A DNA stretch of 64,000 nucleotides. It comes from Bradyrhizobium mercantei (GTDB lineage: Bacteria; Pseudomonadota; Alphaproteobacteria; Rhizobiales; Xanthobacteraceae). The stretch lies in the NCBI RefSeq assembly GCF_001982635.1, contig NZ_MKFI01000002.1, positions 607,312-671,311 on the forward strand, read 5' to 3'. This document shows positions 1 through 12,000 of this stretch, piece by piece. The position numbers and the translations under genes were made by a program. Positions within the stretch are counted from its first letter, which is position 1; the number at the start of each line of letters is the position of its first letter. The notes under the pieces were generated by a model. The model was not told where the DNA came from. It saw nothing but the letters and a program-made list of their open reading frames with translations, and did not search any database.

Positions 1-17
1 GGGGGGAGCGGACTCTG

Positions 18-3000
18 GTGGCGAACCTCAGCCTGAGCGACTGGCTCGGCGCAGGGGAAATCAACACTTCCTCGGATACTCGGCTGGCGCGAGGCCTGCT
101 CAACGAGGTGTTTTTATCCCGATTGCGCCTTCCGCGAACCGACAAGATGACGCTCTCTCTGGTCCTGCCGACGGAGAAAGACCAGCCCTTTATATGGCGT
201 TTCCGGTCGGTTGGTTCCACTGTCGAACACACGAACGGCTTCGCGGTGGTGGCCGACGCCAATCCAATGCTCGGCGATGCCGCGTTTCGGCAAGTTTTGG
301 TCGGCAGCTCGAGCCGCGTCGATCTATGGCGCGACCATGCGGCGGTCGGCGTGACTCCGGGCCACGGACAGACGCAGCGTCCCGCGCCGGGTGTGCAAAA
401 CCAACCGGTCTCAGCCAATCAGAAGCGTACGCCGCAAGCCAACCAAGACCCTGCGCGCCCCGACGAAGGTCAGCCAGCCTCGCTCGCATCGAACGCGCCT
501 TCGGTGCCGTTGACCGCGAACAAAAAGCAAAGATCGGTGACGCCTCGGACAGTGGCGATGATGCCGGAGTTTCGGGCCAATGCGCGCCGCCTATTGCTGG
601 GCGAGCACAAACTGAACAACGGACAGTCGAACAGCCTGGCTCTTGACCATATCGCCGTCGCTGCGTCATCGCCTGTTTTGTTGGTCCGGCGCGATCCTTC
701 AGGTGATCCCCAGGGCATTCAACTCGAGGAAAATGGTCCACGCCTGTCCGTCGCGATCGAAACGACATTGAAAAACGTGAGCGCCGAGCTTTCGGTGCTC
801 ACGACCCGCGACAAGAAGGACTCGCGTCGGGAGGGCCCCTTCCGGCTCGTCGATGGCAGGTTGACCTTTTCGGGAGCCGCCGATGGCTCGCCCTTGCTGC
901 TCGACGCCGACTTTCAGCTGTCCCAGCACAGCATTTCACTTTTGACGGCATTCGGCCCGTTCGAGATCGAAGCCCCCGAAGACAAGCGAGTTCGCCGGCG
1001 CGACGCGCTCGCGGTACCCCAGCAGGGCGACGACGGGCCGAGGCCGTCACAATATGAATTGCGGCGACCGGTCCGGTTGCAGGTAAAAGATCGCACGATC
1101 AGAGCTTTCGAGGCGACCGCTCGGGTCAGAAGCGCCGGCGTCGCACTCAACGACGCCGAAGCACCGGCCGGCAACGTGGTCGGTTCTTTGGCGGACCGCG
1201 GGCGGGCTTGCCGCGTTGATCTCGCGTTTCCGCAGGGATGCGAAGTGTTGTTCCGGTTGTTCGGGCTCGACGACAGCGCCAACACCCGTCACGGCATCGG
1301 CCGGCTGTCGCTGGGAACTTCCACCAAGGCAACACCGGCAGCCGGCACCTACGGCGGCCCGTATGTGCTGCCACTCGACAACGCCTTGCTGCGGTTGCGG
1401 CGCTGGCGCGACTTGACCTGCCTCACCTATCGCTTCACCGGACTTGATCTCGTGCAAGACGTCGGTGGTAAAGACCAAAAGGCTTGGCTCATACCGCGCG
1501 GCCTCGCCCGGCAAACGGCACTTGAGTCTCCCGCGGACCGCAATAAGGACTCCGGCAAGAGCCCGGACGCGAACCAAGCCGGCGCCGGCGATCCCGACAT
1601 GAGCATCGCTCCGTTCGATCCGCGCGCCATGATGGTGGTGGAATTTCCCTCTCAGCACGTGGCGGAAGAGGCTTTCTTCGAGCAGCGACCGGCTAGGCCC
1701 GTCCCACCCGCCTACCCCGCTTCGGTGCTTAGCGACCACCCCGAGCTGACTGAGAAGTTCGAAAAACTGCGGTCCCTTTATCTGTCGCAGAGACCGCGCC
1801 AGAAGCAACCGCCCGATGCGCCGACCTTGGACACCAGGGCGAAGCAGCGAATAAAGTTGCGCCGCCACCTGACACAGGCGATGTCGGGTGATGCCGCCTT
1901 CTCGGCGTTTGCGGACGAATTTAAAAAAGCCGGTAAAGATCTCCTCACTGCGGAACAGCAAATCTACGTTGGCGAGGAGTTTCTCGATCCCCAAGCGCGG
2001 CGCGTCGCGGAAATCGTTGCCAACAACACCCCCGTGGCAAGGGCAAATTATTTCGACGCACTGCCGGACGATCCCGTCAGCAACCAGGATATCGAAGCGA
2101 CGGTCTCGCATCTGCTGGATTTCAAACCGAAGGATGACCCGAGCCGGAAGGTGGCGGACGCGGCGAGCCAGCAGCTGATGGGCATTGCGGCGCAGCAGCC
2201 GAACGACCCCGCACTCAAGGCTTCGCTCGAGGCTCTGGTCGACCAAGCGACTCCAATCCTCAAAAAGATCCGGGAAGCCCGTGATCCTTTCTTCGTCACG
2301 CTGAAAAAAGCGTACGACGATGCCGCTAAGCCTTCCTCAGGCGACGGCGGGGTCAACGGCAGCCTTAGCACTTTCACAGGCCGGATACCACTGCTCGAAA
2401 CGATTGCGAAGATTCGCCAAAGACAGGATGCGGCCAACTTCAAAGCGTTCTTGGAGAAAGACTTCCCACTGTTCGTGCGGAATCTCGTGACGACGGTCCA
2501 AGCCCAGTTGGGTTTGACGGGCGATGAAATTCCGACGCCGCTATCGCGTGCCCGACTGTCCGGTCCCTCGCGGCTGGCGTTCCGCATCAATACCGACGAT
2601 TTCGAGACCGGCGACAACGGCGGACGGATTGAATTTTCCTTCAGCGAGTTGACCAACTGGTCGCGGCACGAGCTTGTGGTGATACGCCGCGCCCAAAAGC
2701 TTCTCAAGGCCTATGCGGATGGTTCACGCCGGCCCCTCTGGGATCGGGTGGAGGACCAGGATCTCGCAACACAACTTCTGCAGCAAGGCTTTAGCCGCGG
2801 CGGCCAAGCCGCCAGCAACGACAAAAGCACGACCGCCAATCGGACCAGGCGCAATTGGCCGGCCGCGACGGTCACTGCCGAGCAGCGGCTCGCCGAGGTC
2901 GCCGCGTCCGCCGCGGCCCCACCTGGCCCGTTCGAGACCGCGATCGAAATGCCTTTCCGGCTCTTCTTGTCGCCGGCCCAGGACGGGAGGTTCCGAACGC

Positions 3001-6000
3001 GGCGGGTCGTTCCGCCTTGGCTGTTCGGGTCGACGAGCGGGACACGCGCCACCAAGCCCGTGACGGTCGTCGAACCGCTGTGGACGGCGGCCTTCGAGAC
3101 GCAACCCAATTCGGCCGTACGCGCCATCTGGTCGCCCGACTTCCGCCCTGAAGCTTTCGTGCCGGGCACGGTAGGCGCCGGCACTGGCAGAGGGCTCAAT
3201 CCTCCCCCGAGCCGGGTCAACCGTCCGCCCATGCGTGGGCCCTACGCGCCATGGGCGATGGGCAGAGAAGCCCAGGACAATCCGCTTCCCGACACTTTCC
3301 CGCCGCGCTTCCGCACCGCGCTAGACGCCTTCGATCGGCACGAATTGGTCACTCTGTCGTCTGTGCACGGCCTGCCGGTGATCGGCAAGATCGGCAGGGA
3401 TGCTCAAGGCAACGACGTGCGGCTCGGCAAGGACCAGGTCGAACCGCCGGACGGATTTCAGGTCTCGACGCCGAACTGGGACGGGGTCGACGTTGACGCC
3501 CAAAAACTGCTGCCAACCCTCAACGACGTCTATCTGCCGCGGCCACTCGACCCGCAAGGGCTTGAGCTGGCGCTTTCCTCACTCGGCGGTTTTTTGCGCG
3601 TCAATGCCAGCTTCGACCCGCCAGCCTCGGTCCTCACGGGCAACGGGACCGATTATTTCAACGCACTGTCCATCGAGCGGTGGCGCCACAATATCGTGTT
3701 GGGTCGGGATATCAGCGCAGAGGTGGTCTACAAGGGCTACCTCTTCCCCATCGGCCTGCATTGCGCTCTCATCAAGATTACCGAACGGCGTTTCCAAGCT
3801 GTTGCAGGTCGCCAGGGCCCCATGGCGGTGCTCCGCCAGCGCATGTTCCTGAGGATCGGCAAACCGACCAAGGAGTTTCCCGCCTTTCAGCAACCCGATG
3901 GCGGTCGCCGCCTACCCTTCAAGTCACTGACAGTTGTTACTACGCAAACTCCTGACATCGTCGATCCCTATGACCAGTCCGGCTCAACTAGCAATGATAT
4001 TTATCCGAACGGCCGCATTGATTTCAAAACGAATCCCAGCGCGCGTGGCACAGCCTTCTGGCCACGCACCGCCAAACGCCTCGGCGGCGAGGTAAAGTTC
4101 GACGTCCTAGTCGACGGTAACATCCCGACGCGCCTACCGCTGATTTTTGTCGACAACGCCGCAGCCAACAATGAGCACGCGGTCCAGCTGATCTGCGAGC
4201 ACTATAACCGGCTCGGAACGAGCACCGCCCCAACGTTCATACCAGCGTTGACACAGGCCGGGTTTTCCGGCGCAAAATTGACTTATGCGCCCGAAAGCAA
4301 AGCCGGCGACACGCAATTTGAAACTCAGTTCGTGGTGTTCGGCGCCGAGGGCCGCAGCACCACTGGCTCCGCATGTGTATTGCCCACGAATTATCGGCCG
4401 TTCTCGTCTAGCGGCGCCTCGACGCCATTTAACGCCAATTTCGTCAGCGATCCGTATATGCAAGGTGCCGACCAGCCGCCGTTCTATCCGGCGATGCGCT
4501 TTGCGGACGTCAAGATCGGCCAGATAGAAAAGCTCGTCGGCCACCCACTGCCGCCGACCCGTGTCTCCTACGACCCCAGCTATGCGCTCTACGGCTTTCC
4601 GGAGCCTGACGAACCCGCGAACGGCACCAATCCGCCAGCTTGTCCAGCAGGAATGGATCCGCGCGCGAATCCGAAAGAGATTTTCCTTTCCACAATCAAC
4701 CCACCCCAACTCACGTTCGGGCACGGCGGCGACAAGGGCGGAGCAGTTTCACGGCCGGAAATGACGGTCCACGCGCTGTCGCGCGCCGCAGGCCCGATCA
4801 GCGCCAATCCGGCCCCCTCGTCAACACCCGCCGCCATCTCCGGGCAGCCGGCCCCCGACCCTGACGCGCCCGACGCGGTCACCGACCGACTTAATGCGCT
4901 GACTATAGCTGCAGATCCCGCAAAAGCACTCGCACAAGCTCTTTTTGGCTCGGATGCAACGCTCCTTGGCCTCATCAAACTTTCGGACTTGCTGAAGTCC
5001 ATCATGACTTTGGCGGGCGGCAGCGTTCCCGTGCTCCAGGAGCTGGTGGAATATGGTGGTGGCCTCGCGGGCGACGTCGACGCCCAGATAAAGGACCGCG
5101 TGCTCACGCCGCTGCAACAGGCGCTCGCAGCGCTCAGCGGTCCGATGACGACTCCTGTCGATCTCGGTGTGTCGGGCGCGGTCAACGTCAAAGACGTCTA
5201 CCCCGACGTCGTCAGCGGTTTCTTTGCGTTTCAAAAAAGCGTCAACGCCGCGCTCGCCACACCACCGCCGTCGGCCATATCGGGCGCGGGCGATACGCTA
5301 AACACCTATACTGCCGTCTACACCGACGGCCGCAGATTTGCGAACGCCATCGAGCGGGCTCTGCGCGACCCGATCACCCCGCTGCGCGAAGCAGCTAAAA
5401 AGTGGCTCAACGAGCGAATAGCAGCCGTCAAGCAGCAATTCGATAATGCCGTCACCACCCTTCAACCGATACTCGAGACTATCAATCCACGACAGCTGCG
5501 CTCCAAGCTTCGAAACTATCTCGCCAAGACTGTCCTCACGGAGTTGCAGACGCTGCTTTTCGTTATGCCGCCACCGACCAGTCCGTTCACGACGCCCAAT
5601 GCGGATACGTGGCGAGACCTCGCTGGTACATTCTATTTGTCCATAGCGGATGCATTGAACGTCTGGGCCGGGACCAGCGACGACAGTCAGCCATTTTTTG
5701 ATCCGAAGCAATTCCAGAAAGAATTGACAACTGCCTTCGTGGTTAGGACGCAGAATAAAGCCGGCGATGTCTGGGCCCAACAAGTCCTTTCCCTGAACCG
5801 GATGGCTGACCATCCGCAAGACCTCCTCGTTCCCGAAGCCGTCGCGATATTGAACGCACTCGACCAGGCAACCGGAGGGTTCAAGGACTTCCAGTCGACC
5901 GATCCTGGCGCGGTGACGACTGTCCTCAAGATGGTTGACCCGATCGGCGACAGCTTCAAGCAACTCAAGTTGGTCGCGCAAGTCGGCTCTGCGATCGACG

Positions 6001-8942
6001 GTCTCGGCACGACGCTCGTCAATCAGTGTGCCGAAAGCGTCACCGCCATCAACAACCTGATTGCCGCCACGCTGCCGACCGACGCGGCGTCGGCAGCCGC
6101 GCTGCTTGATCCCGCGGTAGATGCGTTCAATCGTTTGGCTGCGGGTTTATCCAGCCTCAACACGCAAGCGCAATCTATCGCCGTTACGACCAATCTGGTC
6201 CCGATGCTTGCCACGCTAAAGATACAGCTCAACCACGCAGCTGTGGATCAGCCGCCGGCTGTGTCGGCGCGGGCTCTGTCCGAGTTGACCGCAAAAGACC
6301 TTGCCATGCTCAAGGACATGATCCTCAGCTTTGCCAGCGAGCAGGTAAACTTCGACCCGCAAGTTTGCAACGCGCTTCCCACTCAATTCCCGTGGCAACT
6401 TCGACGCCAACTTGGCTACGTCCGCGCGCTTTCGAACCAGGCGGCGCGCTGCATCAGCGGTGCGCACCGAGTCGTGACCGCCCTCGCCGATCTCTTGAAG
6501 GATCCGGCTACCAACGTGCTGTTCTTGCAATTTCCCCCCTATCAGACCAGCTACAGCCAGCCGGTAGGAGGCGCACCTGCAACGTGGCCATCGCAATGGC
6601 CGCCCGCATCCGCGGCCGACGACGACGAGTCTCGGTACTGGATCGACCTTCTGCGCCAGCGCTTCTTTTATGTAGCGGCGCAGGCGCTATCCGCTGCGGC
6701 AAACCTGTTGCAGAAGCTCTCACTTGCCGGCGTCATTGTCGATGCTGGCGCTTCGCCTGGCCCACGCCTCGTGGCATTCAACGCGCTGAGCACGACGGTC
6801 GGCAAGATCGTCAGCACCAGCCCAAAATTCAATGATCCGGCCGAACGCGATGCAATCTCCCAACTGCTGACTTATCTCCAAAACGTCCATAGCGCCGCCC
6901 CCACTGCGATCAGCAGGCAAGTGAAGCTTGCCGTCAACGACCTTACGGTGGCAAGTAACGCCCTCACTACTCTATTGGACGGTCCTTCCGCTGCGATCTC
7001 TACGAAAATCGTCGAAAATGCGACAGCGCTGGCCGCCAAGAACGGCAACCTCGACAAGGCCGCGCAGACTGTCATCACGCAGGTAGTAGGTATGGTCGAC
7101 CGCGCCATTGGCACGGGCCCGTTCGGGCTACTGCCCACAGATGCGGGCGCGCAGCCACCGATTCAGGCGCTGTTGGCACTGCTTTTCGACCGCATGGCCG
7201 GGCAATTCCAGGACATCGTCAACGGGATCGTCCAAGGCGACGATAAAATAGCTGGGATCGTCAAAACTACGATCGCGAAGCGCCTTGCGGGCTTTTACGA
7301 CGACGCCCGCAGGTACCGGGACGAACTCTTCATTAAAGTCTCGGACGCAGGCAAGGACGTCGGGGCAGTGGCGGCGCAAGTCGGCAACGCGCTAATTGCG
7401 CCCAAGGATCGTAATCTCGATGTCGGCCACGACGCTTTGTTCGGCCAGGATCAAAGGATCAACGGCATCGCTTCTGACCTGAACGATCCAAACAAGCAGC
7501 TCAATGCACTCGTCGACCTTTTCGACTTCATCAAAAGCTGGAAGAGCCATGCTTACGAAAATGCGACGCCACCGGTAAACGGCCCGAATGCCGTCCTGTT
7601 GATCGCTGATCAGGCGCGGGACCTCGTCACCAACCTAGTGCGCGACGTACTCAAGGGAGATCTTGGTAAGATCATCGATTTTGCGGCGATCAAGGCCGAG
7701 GTTGAGCGTCGTCTGCGCGAACTGATTCCGACGAAGGTGACCTTGGCTTACGACTTCGATACGGAATTGCAGGAGGTCGCGGGCATCTTCAAGCCCGCGA
7801 GTGGCTCGCGCCTGACGCTCAAGGCGCGTACAGTCATCGACGTCCTGAACGGCGGACCGCCTCAAATCACTTCGTCTGGTGACATGGGGCCGTTTAGGGT
7901 CAAGATCCTCGGCGGCTTTCTCGACATCGTCACGCTATCGTTCGACGGCGCCAAGTTCGGTAGCGAGACAGGCGGCAAGCTCAAGGCCAATGTCATCGAC
8001 GTTCAGCTCGGCGAAGCGGTCAGCTTTCTGCAGGCGGTCAGCTCGTTCTTCTCCTTCGGCGCCAATGGTTTCTACCTCTCCGCGCTGTTCGACCCACCTG
8101 GGCTCGAAGCGGGCTACCGCATGCCACCGTGCGGTTTTGCATTGGGCGTGCTCGGTGTCAGCAACATCTCGCTCAACGCAGCGGCCATTCTACCGTTCGA
8201 CAATTCGCCTGCGCTTTTCAAGGTTGGTCTGTCACGGCCGGAAGCGCCCTTCCTGATAAATGTCGCCGTGTACGGCGGCGGCGGGCATCTCGCACTCTAC
8301 TCGAACTCGCAAGGAATTATCGGATTCGAGGCGAGCTTCGAGTTCGGTGCGGTTGTCAGTTTTGCTATAGGCCCGTTGACCGGCAACGCCCGAATAACCG
8401 TCGGGGTATTTCTTCGCAGCTTCAAGGAAACCGCTACTGGACGTAGCCTCTCAACGATCGAGGGCTACACGACGATCGCTGGGTCGGCCAGCATCGCGAT
8501 TTTCCATTTCGCGGCTATGTTGCAGGTTCGGGTCGGCCAGCAGCCCAACGGAAACATGGTTGGCACCGCCATCTTCACTTTCTCGTTCTCGATGGGAATC
8601 AAAGACATTGAATTCCGCGTCACCGCGCGCAAAGAAATGGGCAGGGGCTATTCGTCGAACGCGCAGGTCGGCGATGCAGGGGATACGATCGATCCGCAAC
8701 AAAAGCGGGTGAAGTTAGCGAGCAACGTTCCCTTCGAGCAGCTCGCCGCCAGCGTCCCGAGCACGTTCGCCGCCCATGTCACGACAGCGGACGAAGGAAA
8801 ATGCAAGGACACGAATGGCGAAGCACAGTGCAAACACCCGATGGCCTACCTGAACTACAAGGCGGTCTGCAAAGGCAAGGACTACACGAAATACCAGAGT
8901 TACTTCGATCATCGACAACCCTGGCAGCCCACGTTCTTCTGA
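18..8942 (+). CDS. Giant protein of unknown function (2,974 aa)
   Basis: I do not recognise a family. The reading frame is open back to the window edge, so the true start could lie upstream. The GTG at 18 has a G-rich ribosome-site-like stretch (GGGGGAG) just before it, which supports it. There is no signal peptide or clear membrane helix. By eye the layout is a folded N-terminal part (1-110), a Pro/Gln-rich low-complexity linker (about 112-170), mixed and helical stretches (600-850), a beta-rich middle (about 960-1595), a long Ala/Leu-rich helical region (about 1618-2560) and a Gly/Phe-rich beta-type domain (about 2575-2875). A short Cys-containing tail follows. The next giant gene begins 142 bases downstream on the same strand. 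A structural or surface role is possible, but nothing in the sequence proves it. Confidence 0.85.
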   Translation: MANLSLSDWLGAGEINTSSDTRLARGLLNEVFLSRLRLPRTDKMTLSLVLPTEKDQPFIWRFRSVGSTVEHTNGFAVVADANPMLGDAAFRQVLVGSSSRVDLWRDHAAVGVTPGHGQTQRPAPGVQNQPVSANQKRTPQANQDPARPDEGQPASLASNAPSVPLTANKKQRSVTPRTVAMMPEFRANARRLLLGEHKLNNGQSNSLALDHIAVAASSPVLLVRRDPSGDPQGIQLEENGPRLSVAIETTLKNVSAELSVLTTRDKKDSRREGPFRLVDGRLTFSGAADGSPLLLDADFQLSQHSISLLTAFGPFEIEAPEDKRVRRRDALAVPQQGDDGPRPSQYELRRPVRLQVKDRTIRAFEATARVRSAGVALNDAEAPAGNVVGSLADRGRACRVDLAFPQGCEVLFRLFGLDDSANTRHGIGRLSLGTSTKATPAAGTYGGPYVLPLDNALLRLRRWRDLTCLTYRFTGLDLVQDVGGKDQKAWLIPRGLARQTALESPADRNKDSGKSPDANQAGAGDPDMSIAPFDPRAMMVVEFPSQHVAEEAFFEQRPARPVPPAYPASVLSDHPELTEKFEKLRSLYLSQRPRQKQPPDAPTLDTRAKQRIKLRRHLTQAMSGDAAFSAFADEFKKAGKDLLTAEQQIYVGEEFLDPQARRVAEIVANNTPVARANYFDALPDDPVSNQDIEATVSHLLDFKPKDDPSRKVADAASQQLMGIAAQQPNDPALKASLEALVDQATPILKKIREARDPFFVTLKKAYDDAAKPSSGDGGVNGSLSTFTGRIPLLETIAKIRQRQDAANFKAFLEKDFPLFVRNLVTTVQAQLGLTGDEIPTPLSRARLSGPSRLAFRINTDDFETGDNGGRIEFSFSELTNWSRHELVVIRRAQKLLKAYADGSRRPLWDRVEDQDLATQLLQQGFSRGGQAASNDKSTTANRTRRNWPAATVTAEQRLAEVAASAAAPPGPFETAIEMPFRLFLSPAQDGRFRTRRVVPPWLFGSTSGTRATKPVTVVEPLWTAAFETQPNSAVRAIWSPDFRPEAFVPGTVGAGTGRGLNPPPSRVNRPPMRGPYAPWAMGREAQDNPLPDTFPPRFRTALDAFDRHELVTLSSVHGLPVIGKIGRDAQGNDVRLGKDQVEPPDGFQVSTPNWDGVDVDAQKLLPTLNDVYLPRPLDPQGLELALSSLGGFLRVNASFDPPASVLTGNGTDYFNALSIERWRHNIVLGRDISAEVVYKGYLFPIGLHCALIKITERRFQAVAGRQGPMAVLRQRMFLRIGKPTKEFPAFQQPDGGRRLPFKSLTVVTTQTPDIVDPYDQSGSTSNDIYPNGRIDFKTNPSARGTAFWPRTAKRLGGEVKFDVLVDGNIPTRLPLIFVDNAAANNEHAVQLICEHYNRLGTSTAPTFIPALTQAGFSGAKLTYAPESKAGDTQFETQFVVFGAEGRSTTGSACVLPTNYRPFSSSGASTPFNANFVSDPYMQGADQPPFYPAMRFADVKIGQIEKLVGHPLPPTRVSYDPSYALYGFPEPDEPANGTNPPACPAGMDPRANPKEIFLSTINPPQLTFGHGGDKGGAVSRPEMTVHALSRAAGPISANPAPSSTPAAISGQPAPDPDAPDAVTDRLNALTIAADPAKALAQALFGSDATLLGLIKLSDLLKSIMTLAGGSVPVLQELVEYGGGLAGDVDAQIKDRVLTPLQQALAALSGPMTTPVDLGVSGAVNVKDVYPDVVSGFFAFQKSVNAALATPPPSAISGAGDTLNTYTAVYTDGRRFANAIERALRDPITPLREAAKKWLNERIAAVKQQFDNAVTTLQPILETINPRQLRSKLRNYLAKTVLTELQTLLFVMPPPTSPFTTPNADTWRDLAGTFYLSIADALNVWAGTSDDSQPFFDPKQFQKELTTAFVVRTQNKAGDVWAQQVLSLNRMADHPQDLLVPEAVAILNALDQATGGFKDFQSTDPGAVTTVLKMVDPIGDSFKQLKLVAQVGSAIDGLGTTLVNQCAESVTAINNLIAATLPTDAASAAALLDPAVDAFNRLAAGLSSLNTQAQSIAVTTNLVPMLATLKIQLNHAAVDQPPAVSARALSELTAKDLAMLKDMILSFASEQVNFDPQVCNALPTQFPWQLRRQLGYVRALSNQAARCISGAHRVVTALADLLKDPATNVLFLQFPPYQTSYSQPVGGAPATWPSQWPPASAADDDESRYWIDLLRQRFFYVAAQALSAAANLLQKLSLAGVIVDAGASPGPRLVAFNALSTTVGKIVSTSPKFNDPAERDAISQLLTYLQNVHSAAPTAISRQVKLAVNDLTVASNALTTLLDGPSAAISTKIVENATALAAKNGNLDKAAQTVITQVVGMVDRAIGTGPFGLLPTDAGAQPPIQALLALLFDRMAGQFQDIVNGIVQGDDKIAGIVKTTIAKRLAGFYDDARRYRDELFIKVSDAGKDVGAVAAQVGNALIAPKDRNLDVGHDALFGQDQRINGIASDLNDPNKQLNALVDLFDFIKSWKSHAYENATPPVNGPNAVLLIADQARDLVTNLVRDVLKGDLGKIIDFAAIKAEVERRLRELIPTKVTLAYDFDTELQEVAGIFKPASGSRLTLKARTVIDVLNGGPPQITSSGDMGPFRVKILGGFLDIVTLSFDGAKFGSETGGKLKANVIDVQLGEAVSFLQAVSSFFSFGANGFYLSALFDPPGLEAGYRMPPCGFALGVLGVSNISLNAAAILPFDNSPALFKVGLSRPEAPFLINVAVYGGGGHLALYSNSQGIIGFEASFEFGAVVSFAIGPLTGNARITVGVFLRSFKETATGRSLSTIEGYTTIAGSASIAIFHFAAMLQVRVGQQPNGNMVGTAIFTFSFSMGIKDIEFRVTARKEMGRGYSSNAQVGDAGDTIDPQQKRVKLASNVPFEQLAASVPSTFAAHVTTADEGKCKDTNGEAQCKHPMAYLNYKAVCKGKDYTKYQSYFDHRQPWQPTFF

Positions 8943-9084
8943 GCCCGCCACATGCATCCCCAGCTTAGAATGAAGTTCGATCATGGACGAAGTTACCTGA
9001 GAGCAAAATGAGGCCGGAAGGTTTCCGCGCCTCGTCCCTTAGCGACCGTGCGGCGGACCAAGCGCCGCAGACCGAGCGTGTGTC

Positions 9085-12000
9085 ATGGCAGACAAATTGA
9101 CGATCACTGTCGTTCCCCGGACTATCTGTAGCTACCGTGACAGCCGCGGCGATGGGGTTAGGATCGGAGCGACGCTCGTTCTGCGTCCGGGAACGATCGG
9201 CACAGCCGAGGCTGCAGGCTCCCAACTGTTTGAGAACTGGCCGAGCATTATACATCACTTGTTCTCCAAGCATGCGTTCAAGGCTCAGCTGGGCGTAGCA
9301 GATACGGCAGGTAAGCTAAATCGGAATGCGAAGGTCATCCAAGAAGATGGGCACACCACCAACACCAGTTTTTCTGTTGCGCTGACATCAATTCCAGAAG
9401 TCGGCAAGGACCCGGGTTTCGGCGGGCTCAAGCTTGCGGACATCACCGACATCTGGAACGGCCTTTTGAAGGACGGCGACCACGACATGACGCCCCTTCG
9501 TCGCGCCCTCCTCGATGCGACCGTCCAACCCGCCACCACCAACGGTCACGCGACGCCCAACAACCAGCCTCCCCACCCTTATCAAGACGTTCAGCAGCCC
9601 GCAGACCCAAAGGACCCTTCGAGCCAGCCTGCCCCGAATATCGTTGGAATGCCACGCGCCGAACTCGCGCAGCAGATCACAATGGCGCGCGCCATGGCAG
9701 TGATCGGCCGCGTGAAAGGCCAACCGTGCGCGCGCCAAGCATTTCTCGGCGAAGGCGCCTATTTTCAGCGCCCGTGGTCGCGTTCGGCCACGCGCATGGA
9801 ACGCCTCGCCCTCGACAGCGCTAACGAAGGGCCGAAACCCAGCGACCTAGCAGGCTTCGCGCCGGACGGCACCCCCATTATCTTTGCTGCGGCCAACCTC
9901 GCATCGGACGCCAAGCCGCTGCTGAAATACGATCCCTACCGCTACGGCAAAACGCCCGAAGACACACCGGATATGCAATGGTCGTTGATCAAGAACGCCC
10001 TTATCGGTGAACGCCAGGACAAGGAGCAAATCTATCAGAGCGCGTTGGCGACGAGGCAGGGCTCGGCTCAGACGGTCCACGCGGCCGAGGCCAGCTTGCT
10101 AAGCTCCGGGGCCGGCGTCGACAGACGAAAAGCGTTGGCCGAAGTCCGCGGCGTGCGGGCCAGGCACAACACGTTGCAGCAGTCCACGCAATTTGTTCGC
10201 GACAATGGTGGCAATCTGGACCCCGACTTCCTACACGTGCACGGTGCGGCCACGTTGGAAGACTATGGCAGCCCGCCAGACGCCAACAGTCATACAAATA
10301 AGCCTGATAACAATCCGGCAACACAGGCAGCCATTGACGCCGCCAAGCGCCGTTGGTTTGCGCTGCTCGGTCTCCCGGCCCTTCATCGGCTGCTTCTTCT
10401 CAGCGTCAACGTCGATTTGTCGTTTCGTCGCAGTGAATTCGACCAGCTCCTCGATGCAGCCGTAACGACGCCTGACTTCGTTCAGTCGCCCAACAGGTCA
10501 GCGGCGTTTTTTGTCATCCGCCTCGACGTGGCAGGCGTCGCCGACTCGCAGCTTGGGCACGTCGACTATCGGGGACAACCGTGGACGTTAGCCAAATGTC
10601 CGCTGTCTTTCGGTGAAAAAAACAAATGTTTCATGCCCGCGACCCTCGAGGAACTGCTTGAATGTTTACCCGACGGCCACGCGCCGATCTCGGCGCAAGA
10701 TCTTCGAGAGCGCGGTACGATTGACCAGTTCGGCGGCGTGCTCGATCTTGAAGCCGCGGCCGTGGACGGCGGTAATAGATCACTGCGCTTTTCGATCGAA
10801 ACAGTGGACATCCATGCCGCCACCGAATCTGACATGCGGCGCGATGCCGCCATGGCGAACGCCGCCGACCTCACTGGCGATAAATGGATCCCCTTGCCTG
10901 CCGTTGCGGAATTGACCGCTGGCGCCGCAGTCGAGCGCAAGCTGAGGACGGCCGGCTTGCAATTGCTCGATCAATGGCGCGGCAGCGTGGTAGTCAAGCA
11001 GTTCAGCCGGTCGCTCTCCCTGTTGACCTCTCCGGGCCCCGAGGACCTCGTTCTCGATGCCGACGACCTCGCCATCGGATACCGGCTCGACGTGGGATTC
11101 TGCACCGCCGCGACAAGCCTATTGCAGTGGGCCTGCCTGACCAACCGTGAAGTCAGGTACTCGCTGCCAAAAAGGAAGAATCTCGATCTCAACAAGGCCA
11201 TCGACGCGGCACTCGGCCTTTCTACCGCTGCTGCTCAGACGATCCGTGCCGAACTCGACGGCAGCGTGCTGGCTATGCCAACGCGGCTATTGCAGAACGC
11301 CGATGGCAACAAGACCGGATTTGCCGAGGCGGTGCTGGCTGCTTGGCAAGGGGATCCGCTCGGCATCCACGCGCACGAACAGCTTCTAGGCGTGTGCCCT
11401 GGCGAGGGCTTGGAGTTAGACTTGGATTTCAATTTACCGTCGGCGAGCAACCACCTCCCCGCCAAGCACCGCATCGGCGTGCCCTATTGGCTCGGCGCGC
11501 GTACGGTATTTCTCGGCGGCGTTTGTTTGCCGCTCTCCGACGCAATTGAGCTTTATGAGAACGGATTTGGCGGCGGCATGTTGCTGCCGCGCCAGGGCGA
11601 ACTGCGACGTCTCCTACGCCACGAATGGATTGATCCGCCGATGGTTGCGGTGCCTTGGGCCGACATCGTCTCCGAGCTGGGAATCGCGACGAAACCCGCC
11701 GCGGGAAAGCCTCAGACGCCGCTTTGTCGCGGGCTCGACGGCGACACGATGGTGGTGCGTACACCGACGGACCCGCATCCCCTTCCGGATGAACCGGACG
11801 ACGACTGGCGCTTCAAACCCGATGTTGCCCGACGCGCCGTGTGCGCTCCGGGCGTCGATTTCACCTTCGCGCATCTGCACTCGATGTTCGACTCCAATCC
11901 AGGCCTTGCAACGAAGCGTGGGCTTGCGGGCGTCGACTACGAACCCAGTATGGGTGGATTTCCCGCCATCTCTCCGGAGGCCCCCATCGAGGACGCCTCG

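Noticed and set aside
1047..2246. 399-codon minus-strand frame inside the first giant gene
   Set aside because: Codon pattern follows the giant frame on the other strand; no start signal or recognisable domain.
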